Assembly (NCBI GenBank): GCA_002426885.1
Contig: DINU01000002.1
Coordinates: forward strand, 1-35,526
Reading direction: 5' to 3'
Source of the DNA: Patescibacteria group bacterium UBA5532
GTDB taxonomy: Bacteria > Patescibacteriota > Gracilibacteria > BD1-5 > UBA2023
DNA length: 35,526 bases
The notes under the pieces were generated by a model. That model saw only the letters and a program-made list of their open reading frames with translations, had not been told where the DNA came from and searched no databases. A program made the position numbers and the translations under genes. Below, piece after piece: positions 1 to 10,140 of the stretch (positions are counted from its first letter, which is position 1; every line of letters begins with the position of its first letter).

Positions 1-1295
1 ATATTCCAATCCGTAGAAGAAAGCGCTCCTGTAGTCGTAGAAGATGCCAGACTAAGAGACAGTTCTTGTCATGAAAGAGAGAGACCATTTACTCCCGAGA
101 GAGTGAGAGGGTTATGATTTCCCCCTGAGAGTGTCGCGATAACTCATGAGAGATATTCTATTTGTGTTGTATTGTTTGTGACGAGTCATGAGAGGGTAAA
201 AACATCTCCGGAAAGTGTGTACACAGTTCATGAGAGATTTGTAATATTTGTTGTGTTTGTGGTGATATTGGTAGTATTCGTATTTACAACTCCGGAGAGA
301 TTTGTAATATTTGTAATCACAGTATCCACAGTACCCGAAAGATTTGTTACGGTTCATGAGAGATTTGTCAGATTCCCGGAAAGAGTCTGCACCACTCCAG
401 ACAGCGCGAGAATATCCCCACTGAATCCAGAATATGTTCCACTCAGAGCATTTATAGCGCGTTGATCGGTGAAGTACAGATTACTTCACTCTGGGATCAT
501 ACTTGTCGTATAATCTCCTGACTGTCACACGACAGCTCAGATACGACCGAAGACACTTGTGACAGGACTATTTGCGACATAACTATATCCTCCTCCATAC
601 GAAGCGGTCGTGCTTTCTGGGAAATTATAGAGTGATTGCTCGAGAGGAGTGAGGGAAGAGACAGGAGTACTCGGGTAAAGCGTCTCTACGGATCACCCCA
701 CTGATGGAAGGGAAGATGAAGGTCAGGTAAATGTGGATGAAGCAGAAATGGCACAGACTGTCATCTTCGCATACTCTCACTCAGTGATGAGATCATAGGG
801 ACGGAAATATTCTGCACTCTGGATACATCCGAGTTCTCGTGCACGTGCAATATATCCAATATATTCTGGAGCAATTGTATTATCTACATCAGTGAATGTA
901 CTCAGAGATGAGGATGGACTGATTTCTCTCGATCTGAGGACGAGTCGTATTGCATCGAGTCGACGAAGATACTGAGAAGTTGGGATATTAAAATTGGTAT
1001 GTATGATTTCTCTGAATCGAAGAATAGAGTCATAGTCACAGTCTGCATTATACGGAGTACATCAGATAATCGGTCGAGATATTCATACAGCGATACTATA
1101 TGCTTTTTCTCGAAGGATTGGACTGTCTGAGGTAAGTGCTGTACTCGAGACACCACTCTCTATGAGTTTCTGAGAGTATGGGTAAAACTCCTGAAATGTC
1201 GCAAAGAGATGAGAAGCAAAAAATCCTCCAAATATGAGAGCCAAAAAGAGGAGTGCGCCTGTCGAGAATTTATGAAAGTTTCTGAAGAGATGCAT
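1..1295 (-). CDS. SLH-domain surface protein with tail-fibre-like motifs and LSG repeats (C-terminus beyond window)
   Basis: About 431 codons are visible and the frame is still open at base 3. Residues about 8-30 form one hydrophobic segment after a short basic N-terminus (export signal or anchor). Residues about 132-185 look like an S-layer homology domain: FTDVDNTIAPEYIGYIARA, later FRPYDLITEGEYAKM. Residues about 245-285 carry PVTSVFGRIGAVVGQSGDYT and EGSNLYFT, motifs common in phage tail fibres. From about residue 286 come repeated NLSG/TLSG units in a roughly seven-residue rhythm, rich in Thr and Asn, and near the edge TTTGALSSTDWN, another tail-fibre motif. UGA supplies several repeat glycines. 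I prefer the ATG at 1295 because it directly precedes the hydrophobic segment; ATG at 1406 and TTG at 1433 are alternatives. Divergent from typA. Inferred role: cell-wall-bound, probably trimeric surface fibre or adhesin. Domain calls are by eye. Confidence 0.75.
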
Positions 1296-1490
1296 AGAGC
1301 TGGGGGGAGAAACTAAATTCTTTAAGAAAAAGAGGAAAATCCCACACTTTCTCCGTTTTATATTTTTCTCTGAAAAAGAAATCTGAAAAAGGGAAAGTAC
1401 TGCCATGCTAGCATATTTCTGACCAGGAATCAATAAAATGGGATGACATGGATATGGATTTATTGCATAATTAAAGAATTCCAGAAAAAC

Positions 1491-1518
1491 TTGTATTTTT
1501 CGTATTTATCTGTATCTT
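1491..1518 (+). promoter_or_regulatory. candidate typA promoter
   Basis: TTGTAT and TATCTT are separated by 16 bases, leaving a leader of about 100 bases that ends in a T-rich run just before the typA ATG. The -10 box is poor, so this is a weak call. Confidence 0.3.
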
Positions 1519-1624
1519 GCAAGCAGAAAATCAGCACATTTCATTTTCTTAAGAGAAATGGAGATTATTCCGATATGGATGGCTTATTTTTGCTTTGAGA
1601 AATCTTTTATCTTTTTTCTTTTTT

Positions 1625-3430
1625 ATGCATCATTACCGAAATATTGCGATTATAGCACACGTCGATCATGGAAAAACGACTCTGATCGATGCGCTCCTGA
1701 AACAGTCTGGGACATTCCGAGAAAATGAAGAAATCGGGACGGGAATCATGGACTCAAATGATCAGGAAAAAGAGCGAGGGATCACGATCTACGCAAAAAA
1801 TACTGCCGTTCAGTACAATGACGTAAAAATCAATATCGTCGATACTCCGTGACATGCGGACTTCGGATCAGAAGTCGAGCGTGTGCTACGGATGGTGGAC
1901 TCAGTGTGTCTCGTCGTAGATGCACACGAATGACCGATGCCCCAGACGAAATTCGTCCTGAAAAAGGCGCTCGAGCTCGGACTGAAGCCGATCGTCGTGA
2001 TTAATAAGATCGATAAACCGACAGCTCGTCCGACAGAAGTGATCGATATGCTTTTTGATCTTTTTATTCAGCTCGGCGCGACCGATGAACAGCTTGATAT
2101 CACTGATGGACGCATCGTTTATGCGATCGCGCGAGATGGGATCGCGAAGAAAGAACTCTCAGACGAATCGAGTAATATTTATCCACTTTTTGAGACGATC
2201 CTCGAGCAGGTTGAAGAGGCGAAAAATGATACGAGTAAGCCATTTAAGATGCAGATCGCGAATCTCGCGTATGATAATTATGTCGGACGTATGGGGATCG
2301 GACGTGTCTATGAAGGGATCGTAAAGGTCGGTCAGACGGTGACGATCATCGGAAATGATGGCAGTCGCCGAACGGGAAAAGTCTCGAAAATATATACGAC
2401 TCTCGGACTGAAAAAGATCGAAGTCCCGACTGGAGAAGCCGGAGATATTATCACGATCGCAGGGATCCCCGACATCTATGTCGGAGAGACGATCAGCTCT
2501 GATGCGAACGCCGAAGGCATGCCACCGATCACGATCGATGCACCGACACTGAAGATGGAATTTATGGTAAATGACTCTCCTTTCGCAGGAAAAGAAGGAA
2601 AATTCGTCACATCGCGCCAGATCCGAGATCGCCTCGAGAAAGAGACAGAGATGAATGTCGGTCTTGTGATCGACTTCGAGAACTCTGATGGAAATAGCTA
2701 CTCTGTTTCTGGACGCGGAGAGCTCCATCTCTCCGTGCTGATCGAGACGATGCGCCGAGAAGGATTCGAGCTTCAGGTCGGACCACCAGAAGTGATTTTC
2801 CACGAGGAAGAAGGGAAAAAACTCGAGCCGATCGAGAATGTCGTCATGTGGGTACCAGAGTCGACCAGTGGAGCCGTCTTCGAGCTTCTCGGAAAAAGAA
2901 AGGGAATCGTAAAAAATATGAACACGGAAAATGGTATCACGAATATGGAATTCGAAGTGCCAACTCGGGGACTGCTCGGATTCCGCTCTCGATTCGTCAT
3001 CGAGACAAAGGGTGAAGGGATTATCTACTCGAGTTTCTCGCACTACGATGAGTATAAGTGACCGATCGAGAAGCGTGATGCTGGATCGATGATATCGGGT
3101 GTCACAGGCGAAACGATGGCATTTTCACTCTGGAATCTCCAGGATCGTGGACCGATCTTCGTGGAGCCAGCGACATCAGTCTATGAAGGGATGATCATCG
3201 GGGAACATCTGAAGTGAAGTGATCTCGTCGTGAATCCGACGAAGAATAAACAACTTACGAACATGCGTGCTTCTGGTGCAGACGAGGCGATTCGCCTGAC
3301 TCCGATACGGAAGATGACGCTCGAAGACTGTCTCGACTATATCGGTGAAGATGAATATCTCGAGGCGACTCCGACATCACTCCGTCTCAGAAAGAAATAT
3401 CTCACAGAGAACGAGCGGAAGAAACATTAA
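1625..3430 (+). CDS. typA: GTP-binding protein TypA/BipA
   Basis: Translational GTPase of the EF-G superfamily that acts on the ribosome, linked in other bacteria to 50S assembly and stress or cold growth. 601 residues, normal for the family. Visible: G1 AHVDHGKTT (from residue 10), G2 region ERGITIYA, G3 DTPGHADF, G4 NKID, followed by the EF-G-like domains. Four in-frame UGA codons (1850, 1931, 3059, 3215) must be read as Gly; the first is the invariant glycine of the G3 box and the second lies in AHEGPMPQ. Start: ATG giving MHHYRNIAIIAHVDHG, the usual N-terminus. There is no Shine-Dalgarno sequence; the leader is a long T/C run. Ends at UAA. Identity is very secure. Confidence 0.97.
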
Positions 3431-3480
3431 GGAGAAAAAAACAAGCGCATTCTACGCAAAAATAATTTTTCTTTTCCATC

Positions 3481-5478
3481 ATGAAAAAGGTCGTCATTAC
3501 ACTCATTGTCCTGGCAATTCTTGGAGGATGATACTATTATTTCTTCGCATCAGGACCGACGATAACGATACCGACGACTACAGAGATAATCGTAGGTACA
3601 GGACGCATCCAGAGCACAGTAAAAGCAGTCGGAGAAATCTATCCGATAACAGAATCGACCCTCTCGTTTGCGCGACAAGGAACCGTCTCAAAAATCTCAA
3701 AGATAGTCGGTGACACCGTGCAAAAAGGCGATATTATAGCAGAAGTCGATGCGACAGATGCGTATTTCGAGATCGAGAATGCAAAAATCTCACTTTCGAA
3801 TGCACGCAATAATTATAATAAACTTTTTGCTGATACGTCAGATACTGATCGGATTCGCGCCAATAACACTCTAAGAGACTCGGAAGCAAATCGTACTGAT
3901 CTCGAGCAACAGCTGAAAGATCTGATGATCGAGGCGAAAAACGCTGAGACAAGTGCGGAGCAGACGATCTCTGAACAGACTGAGAAGGTCGCTCTTGCCA
4001 GTGGACAGCTCGCATATGCACAGGAGAGCATCGCCACTGACTCCGACACGGATAATCTCGAGCGAGACATGACGAATGCTTTTACCAGTGCGGACGACAT
4101 TCTGAATTTTCTCGATACGATGAATGCCGAAGTCGAAGATCTGCTTTTTCTCGACACAAGAGGCTCGGAAATGTATGGTGATCTCGGGGCAAATGATCCT
4201 GCAACAAAGGAAAAAATGCAAAGCACGTACACATCTCTCCTTGATTCTTATAATGATCTCAAGGATGAGCTCTCGGAACTTCGGGGGGAAAATCCACGCA
4301 CATTCGACTCGACTTTTTCACTGACAATCCATCTCTCTGAAATTCTCGAGGACTATAATACATTTCTCGACCTAGCGATTCGTACAGTCGATGCCTCCCC
4401 TGAGACACGTGCCTTTCCTGCGACGACTCAAGAGAGTATAAAAGCCGAACTTCAGACATATCTGACACAGGTAAATGCGAAAATCAGTAGTAATGCAAGT
4501 AATATTTCTACACTTAAAAGCTACGGAAGCGATGATCTCCAGTCGCTTTCGGATAAAAATTCCCTGCTTCAGAATCAGAATGCGCTGACACAAGCGGAAA
4601 ATGCACTCGAGAGTGCAAAAACAGCACTGGAGACCACGAAGCGATCATACGAGACAAAACGCGCCCAGCTTATTCAGAGCATCGCCACACAGGAGCGGGC
4701 GATCGAGCTCAATCAGGCATCGCTCAGGGATCTCGATGATGGACCCGATGCGACAGATATTGCCAGTGCAAAAAATGCAATTCGTTCTGCAGAAATCAGT
4801 CTCGAAAAAGCTCAGCTTGCACTTGCGGATTATCAGATTATTGCACCATTCGAAGGGGAAATCCAGGATATTCCCTGGACCGTCGGAAGTGTCACGCTTG
4901 ACACAGAATGAATCTCTGTCCTCGGAAATAGTGAATATGAAGTGCAGGTACTCCTCGACCAGATCGATGTCGTAAAAGTGCGTGCTGGAATGTCGGCGGA
5001 TATCATTCTCGATGCCTTCCCGAATCTCACGCTTACAGGTATCGTCTCGTCTGTCAGCGGCGCGCCACAGGAATCCTCGAATGTCGTCTCATATATCGCG
5101 CGTATTCTCATGCCTCCCATGGAGAGTCCTATCTATTCGAAAATGTCCGCCACCGTCACGATTGTCACCGCAGAAAAAGAAAATACTCTCGTCGTTCCGA
5201 CAGAAGCGATTTCGACTCTCTCTGGAAAATCGTTCCTTACCGTCATAGGTACGCGATCAGGATCCTGATGAACACCAGAGAAAAAAGAAGTTACGCTCGG
5301 AATTGCAAATGGATGATACACAGAAATTCTCTCCGGAGTCACTTTTGGAACACATATTCTCAGTGGCGATGTCTCCTCTGAAAGCGATACAATGAGCGCG
5401 GGAGGTGTATTTTGATGATCATCAAATAACGAAAGTTCTCGCGCCAACTGACCACAACCTCCCGGTTGATGATTTTAG
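3481..5478 (+). CDS. HlyD/MacA-type periplasmic adaptor protein with an oversized insertion
   Basis: Membrane-fusion (adaptor) subunit for the ABC transporter encoded next. 665 residues. A single N-terminal membrane segment (residues about 3-23) is followed by the first half of the biotinyl-lipoyl-like domain (RQGTVSKISKIVGDTVQKG, about 64-83). The second half appears only near residue 455 (APFEGEIQDI), then beta-barrel and membrane-proximal regions. The roughly 360 residues between the halves are rich in Ala, Glu, Gln and Ser and look mostly helical, far longer than the hairpin of ordinary MacA. The C-terminus is Gly, Ser and Pro-rich. Several UGA codons (4909, 5266 and a cluster near the end) read as Gly; the stop is UAG. 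Followed after 52 bases by the ATPase gene, so probably one operon. Confidence 0.85.
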
Positions 5479-5530
5479 AAAAAACAATCAAAATAGTGCT
5501 ACAGGAACCCGCCTCTGACTTCTGAATTCC

Positions 5531-6193
5531 ATGCTTTCGCTCTCTTCTATTACAAAATCCTATCAGCTCTGATCGGAAAATATTCAGGTATTAAAATGAA
5601 TCAATCTCTCGATTGAAGACGGGGAATTTGTAGCGATCATCGGGCCCTCGTGAAGTGGAAAATCGACGCTCATGAATATTCTCTGACTGCTCGATCGACC
5701 AACATCAGGAAAATATTATCTCGATGGAAAGGATACATCGGTACTTTCATCGAATGCTGAGGCACAATTTCGAGGGGAAAAAATCGGCTTCGTATTTCAG
5801 GGATATAATCTGATTGCACGTCTTTCTGCGCTTGAGCAGGTCATGCTTCCGCTCGATTATCAGGGACTTTCCCAGAAGAAAAAAGAAACCCTCGCAAAAG
5901 AAGCGCTTGTCCGCGTCGGTCTCGAATCAAAATTTCATCATAAACCGACGGAACTCTCGGGTGGTCAGCAACAACGTGTCGCGATCGCACGAGCAATCGT
6001 CTGATCGCCATCGGTGATTCTCGCGGATGAGCCGACAGGAGCACTCGACTCGAAGACAGGAGTAGAAGTGCTCGATATTTTTCATTCTCTGAATGATGAA
6101 GGTCGGACACTGATTCTGATCACACATGATCTCGCGATCAGCCAGCATGCCAAAAGAGTGATAAAAATATTTGATGGAAATATTGTGGCGTAG
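5531..6193 (+). CDS. ABC transporter ATP-binding protein, MacB/LolD type
   Basis: 220 residues, typical for the stand-alone ATPase of MacB/LolD-like exporters. Walker A is GPSGSGKST (residues 38-46), with its central Gly41 encoded by UGA at 5651. The Q-loop is in FVFQGYNLI, the signature is LSGGQQQR, Walker B is VILADEPTGALD, and the H-loop is ITHD. It powers the permease encoded 27 bases downstream, and the adaptor gene upstream gives the MacA-MacB arrangement split into three genes. Such systems export peptides, lipoproteins or antibiotics; the substrate cannot be read from sequence. At least five in-frame UGA codons read as Gly. Stop UAG. Confidence 0.95.
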
Positions 6194-6220
6194 CTGATTA
6201 TTTTTGCTGAACTTTTCTCT

Positions 6221-7438
6221 ATGAATATTCTCCGCACCATCTCGATAGCGATTCAGGGCATGCTCGCGAATAAACTTCGGACGACTCTCTCTTCTCTTGG
6301 GATTATTATCGGGGTTTTTTCTGTCGTTGTTCTGCTTGCGATCGGTGAATGAGCACAAAAAAGTATCCTTTCGAGTATCGAATCCCTCGGAACCAATCTC
6401 CTCACGATTTCTCCCGGAGGATCAAATGACTGAGATGTACGCTCATTTAGCTGGTCTGATCAGGATATTTTTATGATGGAGCACGTGGATCTGATCGAGT
6501 CGACCGTGTCGGGAGTGATCGTCGCGCCAGTTGTCCAGACTTCAGCGCAGGTTATATACCAGGATGCGAATACGAACACTCTGATCTATGGAATTAGCAG
6601 TTCCTATGAATTTGTGCGAAATACCACTGTAGAACAAGGATCATTTATCACCGATATCAATAATCTGAATCGAGAAAAAGTCGCCGTCATCGGTCCGACT
6701 GTTGCAGAAAATCTTTTTGGGACAGCGAATCCGATCGGTGCGACGATCCGTATCGGAAATGCCCTTTTTACAGTCGTCGGAGTGACAAAAAGTAAATGAG
6801 GAAGTGGCTTCGGAGATCAGGACGATGTGATCTATATCCCGATTACCACGGCGATGATCAGCGTAGTCGGATCGTCCTATATCGGGAGTATTTCTGTATC
6901 CGTCGAGGATTCGGAAGCAATGAATACAAAAAAGGATGCCATAGAAAAAGTTCTACTCCAAGCTTTTAATATAGAGAATGCGGATGATGCGAACTTCACG
7001 ATCCAGAGCCAAGAAGATATGCTCGAGACGGTCGGAAGTATCACGGAAATACTGAAGTGAGCTCTGTCTGGGATCGCTGCCATTTCTCTGCTTGTCTGAG
7101 GAATCGGAGTCATGAATATTCTCCTTGTTACTGTCACAGAACGCACGAAGGAGATCGGGATTCGGAAAGCGATCGGTGCGAAGAATCGAAATATTATCGA
7201 ACAATTTCTGATAGAATCAGTGATCCTCACGCTTTTCTGAGGAATTATCGGAATAGGACTCTCATATGGACTGGTTTTTCTCGTAAATATGCTCTTTCCA
7301 GTGATTAATGCGACGATCACGACCGGGCATATTATACTGGCACTCAGTTTTTCTGTCGGAATCGGGCTCTTCTTCGGGATTTATCCAGCATATAAAGCTG
7401 CTCGTATGGATCCGATAGAAGCACTTCGGACAGAGTAG
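6221..7438 (+). CDS. ABC transporter permease, MacB/FtsX family
   Basis: 405 residues, the usual size for a MacB-type permease. Layout fits the family: a first membrane helix after LANKLRTTLSSLGIIIG, then a large extracytoplasmic domain (residues about 45-270, including NPIGATIRIGN), then three C-terminal helices with the conserved stretch GIGVMNILLVTVTERTKEIG and the tail YPAYKAARMDPIEALRTE. UGA occurs at Gly positions in or near the helices. The start ATG follows a T-rich leader. Last gene of the export operon; no clear terminator follows before the next promoter at 7491. Confidence 0.95.
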
Positions 7439-7490
7439 CATGTATGATTTCTCATGGAAGTGAGTCTTTATAGAAAAAAATATATTATAC

Positions 7491-7518
7491 TTGAAAAATG
7501 TATTTTATAGTGTATAAT
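7491..7518 (+). promoter_or_regulatory. promoter for the 7549 small gene
   Basis: TTGAAA and a perfect TATAAT are separated by 16 bases. The start codon lies 30 bases downstream, giving a short T-rich leader. Confidence 0.6.
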
Positions 7519-7548
7519 ACTTTTGTTATTTTTTAATCCTATCATTTT

Positions 7549-7779
7549 ATGATTACTCAGATCCCTGATATGAATTATTTTAGCAAGAAGAGTCCCACGC
7601 CCCCAGAGCGAGGAATCACTCCTGCTCCTTCCGATCAGCAGCAAATTCCTGGGGAGGTCTTTGCGAAAACAGCGGAAAAAACAGAGGAAGAACCAGGGGT
7701 GTCTGACTCTCCTAAAAAGCCATTGGTTGGAACCGCTTTTTGATCAGTGAATGAGGCTGTGGCCGAAGTGCTTAAGTAA
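7549..7779 (+). CDS. small acidic protein of unknown function
   Basis: 76 residues when UGA at 7741 is read as Gly; stop UAA. Not recognised. Composition is Pro, Glu, Lys and Ser rich (for example KKSPTPPERG and KTAEKTEEEPG), so the middle is probably disordered, and the C-terminus (SVNEAVAEVLK) may be a short helix. No signal peptide or membrane segment. Its own promoter, the ATG after a T-rich leader and the conserved use of UGA argue for a real gene. An internal ATG at codon 8 is an alternative start. Confidence 0.5.
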
Positions 7780-7845
7780 TAAGAAGGATTTGATGGAAAA
7801 AAAAGGGGTGACTTTACTGCAATTTGAATAAAGTATTGTTTATTT

Positions 7846-7873
7846 TTGCTTTTCCTCAAACATTTTGTATACT
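7846..7873 (+). promoter_or_regulatory. candidate cold-shock gene promoter
   Basis: TTGCTT and TATACT (extended TTGTATACT) with a 16-base spacer, leaving a leader of about 55 bases before the csp ATG. Confidence 0.45.
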
Positions 7874-7886
7874 TACGTATGTAAGT
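7871..7886. repeat. inverted repeat at the start of the csp leader
   Basis: ACTTAC, a four-base centre, then GTAAGT: a perfect 6-bp dyad at about the expected transcription start. It could be an operator or a 5' hairpin of the csp mRNA; ACTTAC occurs once more about 30 bases downstream. Confidence 0.35.
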
Positions 7887-7933
7887 TTTTATCACGCAGT
7901 GAACTACTTACATTTATTTTTTCTTTTTTTATT

Positions 7934-8236
7934 ATGGCTACTGGTACTATTAAGGCCATTGAACGCTTTCGCGCAAAAGGGTTCGGTTTTATTACTCCAT
8001 CTCAGGGTGGAGAAGATGTGTTTTTCCATTTCTCTGGTGTTACTGGATGAAATGATGGGTATACGAATCTCCATGAAGGAGACGTAGTTACCTATGAGAT
8101 CGCGACTGGACGCGATGGAAAGACGAAAGCAGTCTCAGTGACATTTGCGTCACCAGCAGCAGCGAACGACGACGTCTATGGATCATCTGCAGCAAATGAT
8201 GATGTCTATGGTGAAGACGATCAGATGGCAGCGTAG
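7934..8236 (+). CDS. csp: cold-shock domain protein
   Basis: Single-stranded nucleic-acid chaperone. 100 residues: a cold-shock domain (about 1-68) plus a tail. RNP-1-like KGFGFITPS (residues 15-23) and RNP-2-like DVFFHFS (28-34) are present. One UGA at 8048 gives Gly in VTGGNDGYTNL. The C-terminal tail is Ala and Asp-rich and carries ANDDVYG twice, an unusual short duplication. The ATG follows a very T-rich leader (T/C run with one A), no Shine-Dalgarno. Stop UAG; a strong terminator follows at 8309. Confidence 0.93.
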
Positions 8237-8308
8237 TTCTGGAAAACAGAATCTAGAATTTCTCTTTTTTGTTTTCTCCATCACGTAAACAATCATAGTA
8301 TATTCTAA

Positions 8309-8335
8309 AAATACCCGAATTCTCGGGTATTTTTT
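8309..8335 (+). terminator. rho-independent terminator of csp
   Basis: 10-bp stem AAATACCCGA / TCGGGTATTT with a 4-base loop, running into a T stretch. Confidence 0.9.
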
Positions 8336-8790
8336 ATGATGTATAAATTTCTCGGGAAGTAAAAAGCCCTATAGTGGAGTAAACGAACTGAAATAAGAGA
8401 AATTCTGATATTGCTTAAAAAACAAACCGAAGGCTCATAATTGCTACAAATACAGGAATTCATACTTGTAAACGAGTAAGAAAGAGGCTTAATGGACATT
8501 TATTGGTGGTTTTTTCCTTGGATTTATAGCATAATCAAGCGGTTTATCCGCTTTATTTTATGAATAAAAGTCTCGGGAACCAAGCTTGTAGCACGAATCT
8601 ATACGGAAAGACGAGGGAAAACTCGAATTTTCTGTGGGGAGATAGAAACACGTCAAAACGTCACTTTTTCCACTGTCTCGCATGGGGAGAATCCGTATGC
8701 AAAAGGAATCCTGTTGAATTTCTACAGGAAACCAAGCGTAAGAAATCTATCAGGCTTTTTATTTTCAGGAGAAAAAGAGAGCGCTGTGAG
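8336..8790. other. gene-poor region; possible small RNA unit
   Basis: No reading frame with family features on either strand, even with UGA as Gly. A rightward terminator-like hairpin at 8537-8559 has no coding gene in front of it since the csp terminator. Further small hairpins include TCCTGT...ACAGGA near 8707-8728. A plus-strand open frame from 8560 runs into the ruvB antisense strand and is not convincing. A small RNA could be encoded, but I recognise none. Confidence 0.4.
8537..8559 (+). terminator. terminator-like hairpin without an obvious gene
   Basis: AAGCGG, loop TTTAT, CCGCTT followed by TATTTTAT. T-rich on the plus side only, so it reads rightward. Confidence 0.55.
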
Positions 8791-9810
8791 CTACGAAAGT
8801 GGATGATCTCTCCCATATTCTTCTCCGCGCTGTGTGATACGACGTCCTCTCGGAGTCCGCTCTATGAAGCCGATCTGAAGGAGATATGGCTCTACGACAT
8901 CCTCGATCGTCGAGACCTCCTCTCCGATCACAGAAGCGAGCGTCGAGAGTCCGACGGGTGCACCATGAAATGTGACTCGTAAATGGTGGAGCAATTTCCG
9001 ATCAAGCGCATCGAGTCCGAGCGTATCGACTCAGAAGTTCTCGAAGATACTATTTGCCTGATTTTCGCCGAGGATATTTTTCCCGACGATCGCATAGTCG
9101 CGAAGTATCTTTACATAGCGATTCGCGATACGTGGCGTCCCACGAGAGCGCTTCGCGACGGAGGCAATCGTCTCAGTGTCTTCGACTGGATGATCGAGTG
9201 TCAGAAATGAACGATGGATAATCTTTTCTATTTCATCTTGTCTATAGAAGTCGAGCTTCAGAATATTTCCGAATCGATCACGAAGCGGGCTCGTCAGATT
9301 CGAGAGCTTGGTCGTCGCACCGACAAGAGTAAATCGAGGAATATCCATTTTTACACTTGTCGCGCCAGTCCCAGAGCCGATCATAATGTCGATCTGAAAG
9401 TCCTCCATCGCCGAGTAGAGAATCTCTTCGATCTGTGGACGAAGACGATGAATCTCATCGATAAATAAGATGTCTCCCTCCGTAAGTCCCGTCAGAAGGG
9501 AAATAATATCAGACTGTTTCTCGATCGCAGGACCACTTGTGTGTTTCATCGCAGAGCCCATCTCATGCGCGATAATCATCGAGAGTGTCGTCTTTCCGAG
9601 TCACGGCGGACCATAAAAAAGGATATGTTCGAGTGGTGACTTGCGGATACGTGCAGACTCGATCGCGACGACGAGATGTTCTTTTATCTGTCCCTGTCCG
9701 ATATATTCCGCGAGATAACGCGGACGCAGTGTCATCTCGGTCGTAATCTCTTCATTTTTTTCTTTTGCAGTTACGACGCGATCGTCGTCATGAGATGGTT
9801 TTATAGCCAT
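8791..9810 (-). CDS. ruvB: Holliday junction branch-migration helicase RuvB
   Basis: AAA+ motor that drives Holliday-junction branch migration with RuvA. 339 residues, normal length. Visible: LRPRYLAEYIGQ at the N-terminus, Walker A GPPGLGKTT (Gly70 is UGA at 9601), Walker B ILFIDEIHRL, sensor region TLVGATTK, arginine-finger region SPLRDRFG, sensor 2 RGTPRIANR and the C-terminal winged helix. UGA also at about 9031 and 8995. I chose the ATG at 9810 because it lies one base after the UAA of the upstream gene; ATG at 9864 would overlap that gene by about 50 bases. Last gene of a three-gene leftward operon. Stop UAG. Confidence 0.96.
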
Positions 9811-9811
9811 A

Positions 9812-10096
9812 TTATCGGAGGTGAATTCTGGAAATATGCGATCATGCGAGTCAGATTCCAGCATTCACGGCGTGAATCAAGTCGCTTTGATAGTGGAGAA
9901 TCTCCGTATTTATCACAGGTTTTTCGGTCTTAATCGTCAGAATATCTCGCTGAATCTGGAGTGTCTTCAGATGTTCGGCGATATCATCGCGCTCGACAGA
10001 GGAGAAAAATTTTCTTACTGAGCTCCATGCGAGCGCATGAATAATCGTGTGTTTTGAGCGATACGGAGATGTATATTTTGCGAGATCTATAGGCAT
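9812..10096 (-). CDS. small DUF721/DciA-like protein
   Basis: 94 residues with UGA at 9851 and 9842 read as Gly; stop UAA, one base before ruvB. The middle (ALAWSSVRKFF, then LKTLQIQRDILTIKT and a following hydrophilic helix) resembles the KH-like core of DUF721, the family of the replicative-helicase loader DciA. The match is to overall pattern, not to a defining motif, so the function is tentative. No signal or membrane segment. Its position between an RNA methyltransferase gene and ruvB, with tiny gaps, shows it is a real operon member. Confidence 0.6.
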
Positions 10097-10140
10097 AATC
10101 GTCTGTTTCTATTGTATGGCATCGCCAAGAAAAACAAAAT

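Noticed and set aside
180..370. CRISPR-like repeated units
   Set aside because: Unit spacing is irregular, there are no unique spacers of constant length, and the repeats translate into LSG protein repeats.
1..513. Plus-strand open frame with HERFV/PERFV repeats
   Set aside because: It is the complement of the LSG repeat array. The minus frame continues into an SLH domain and tail-fibre motifs, so the plus frame is a shadow.
2159..3043. Long minus-strand frame of 294 codons inside typA
   Set aside because: Antisense of a well-conserved GTPase gene; long antisense frames are favoured by the codon bias here.
1595..3430. Pseudogenes: typA, fusA, recG and others broken by stops
   Set aside because: All breaks are UGA at conserved glycines; no UAA or UAG interrupts any of them.
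8560..8982. Plus-strand frame of 140 codons
   Set aside because: Its second half is the antisense of ruvB and its first half shows no family features.
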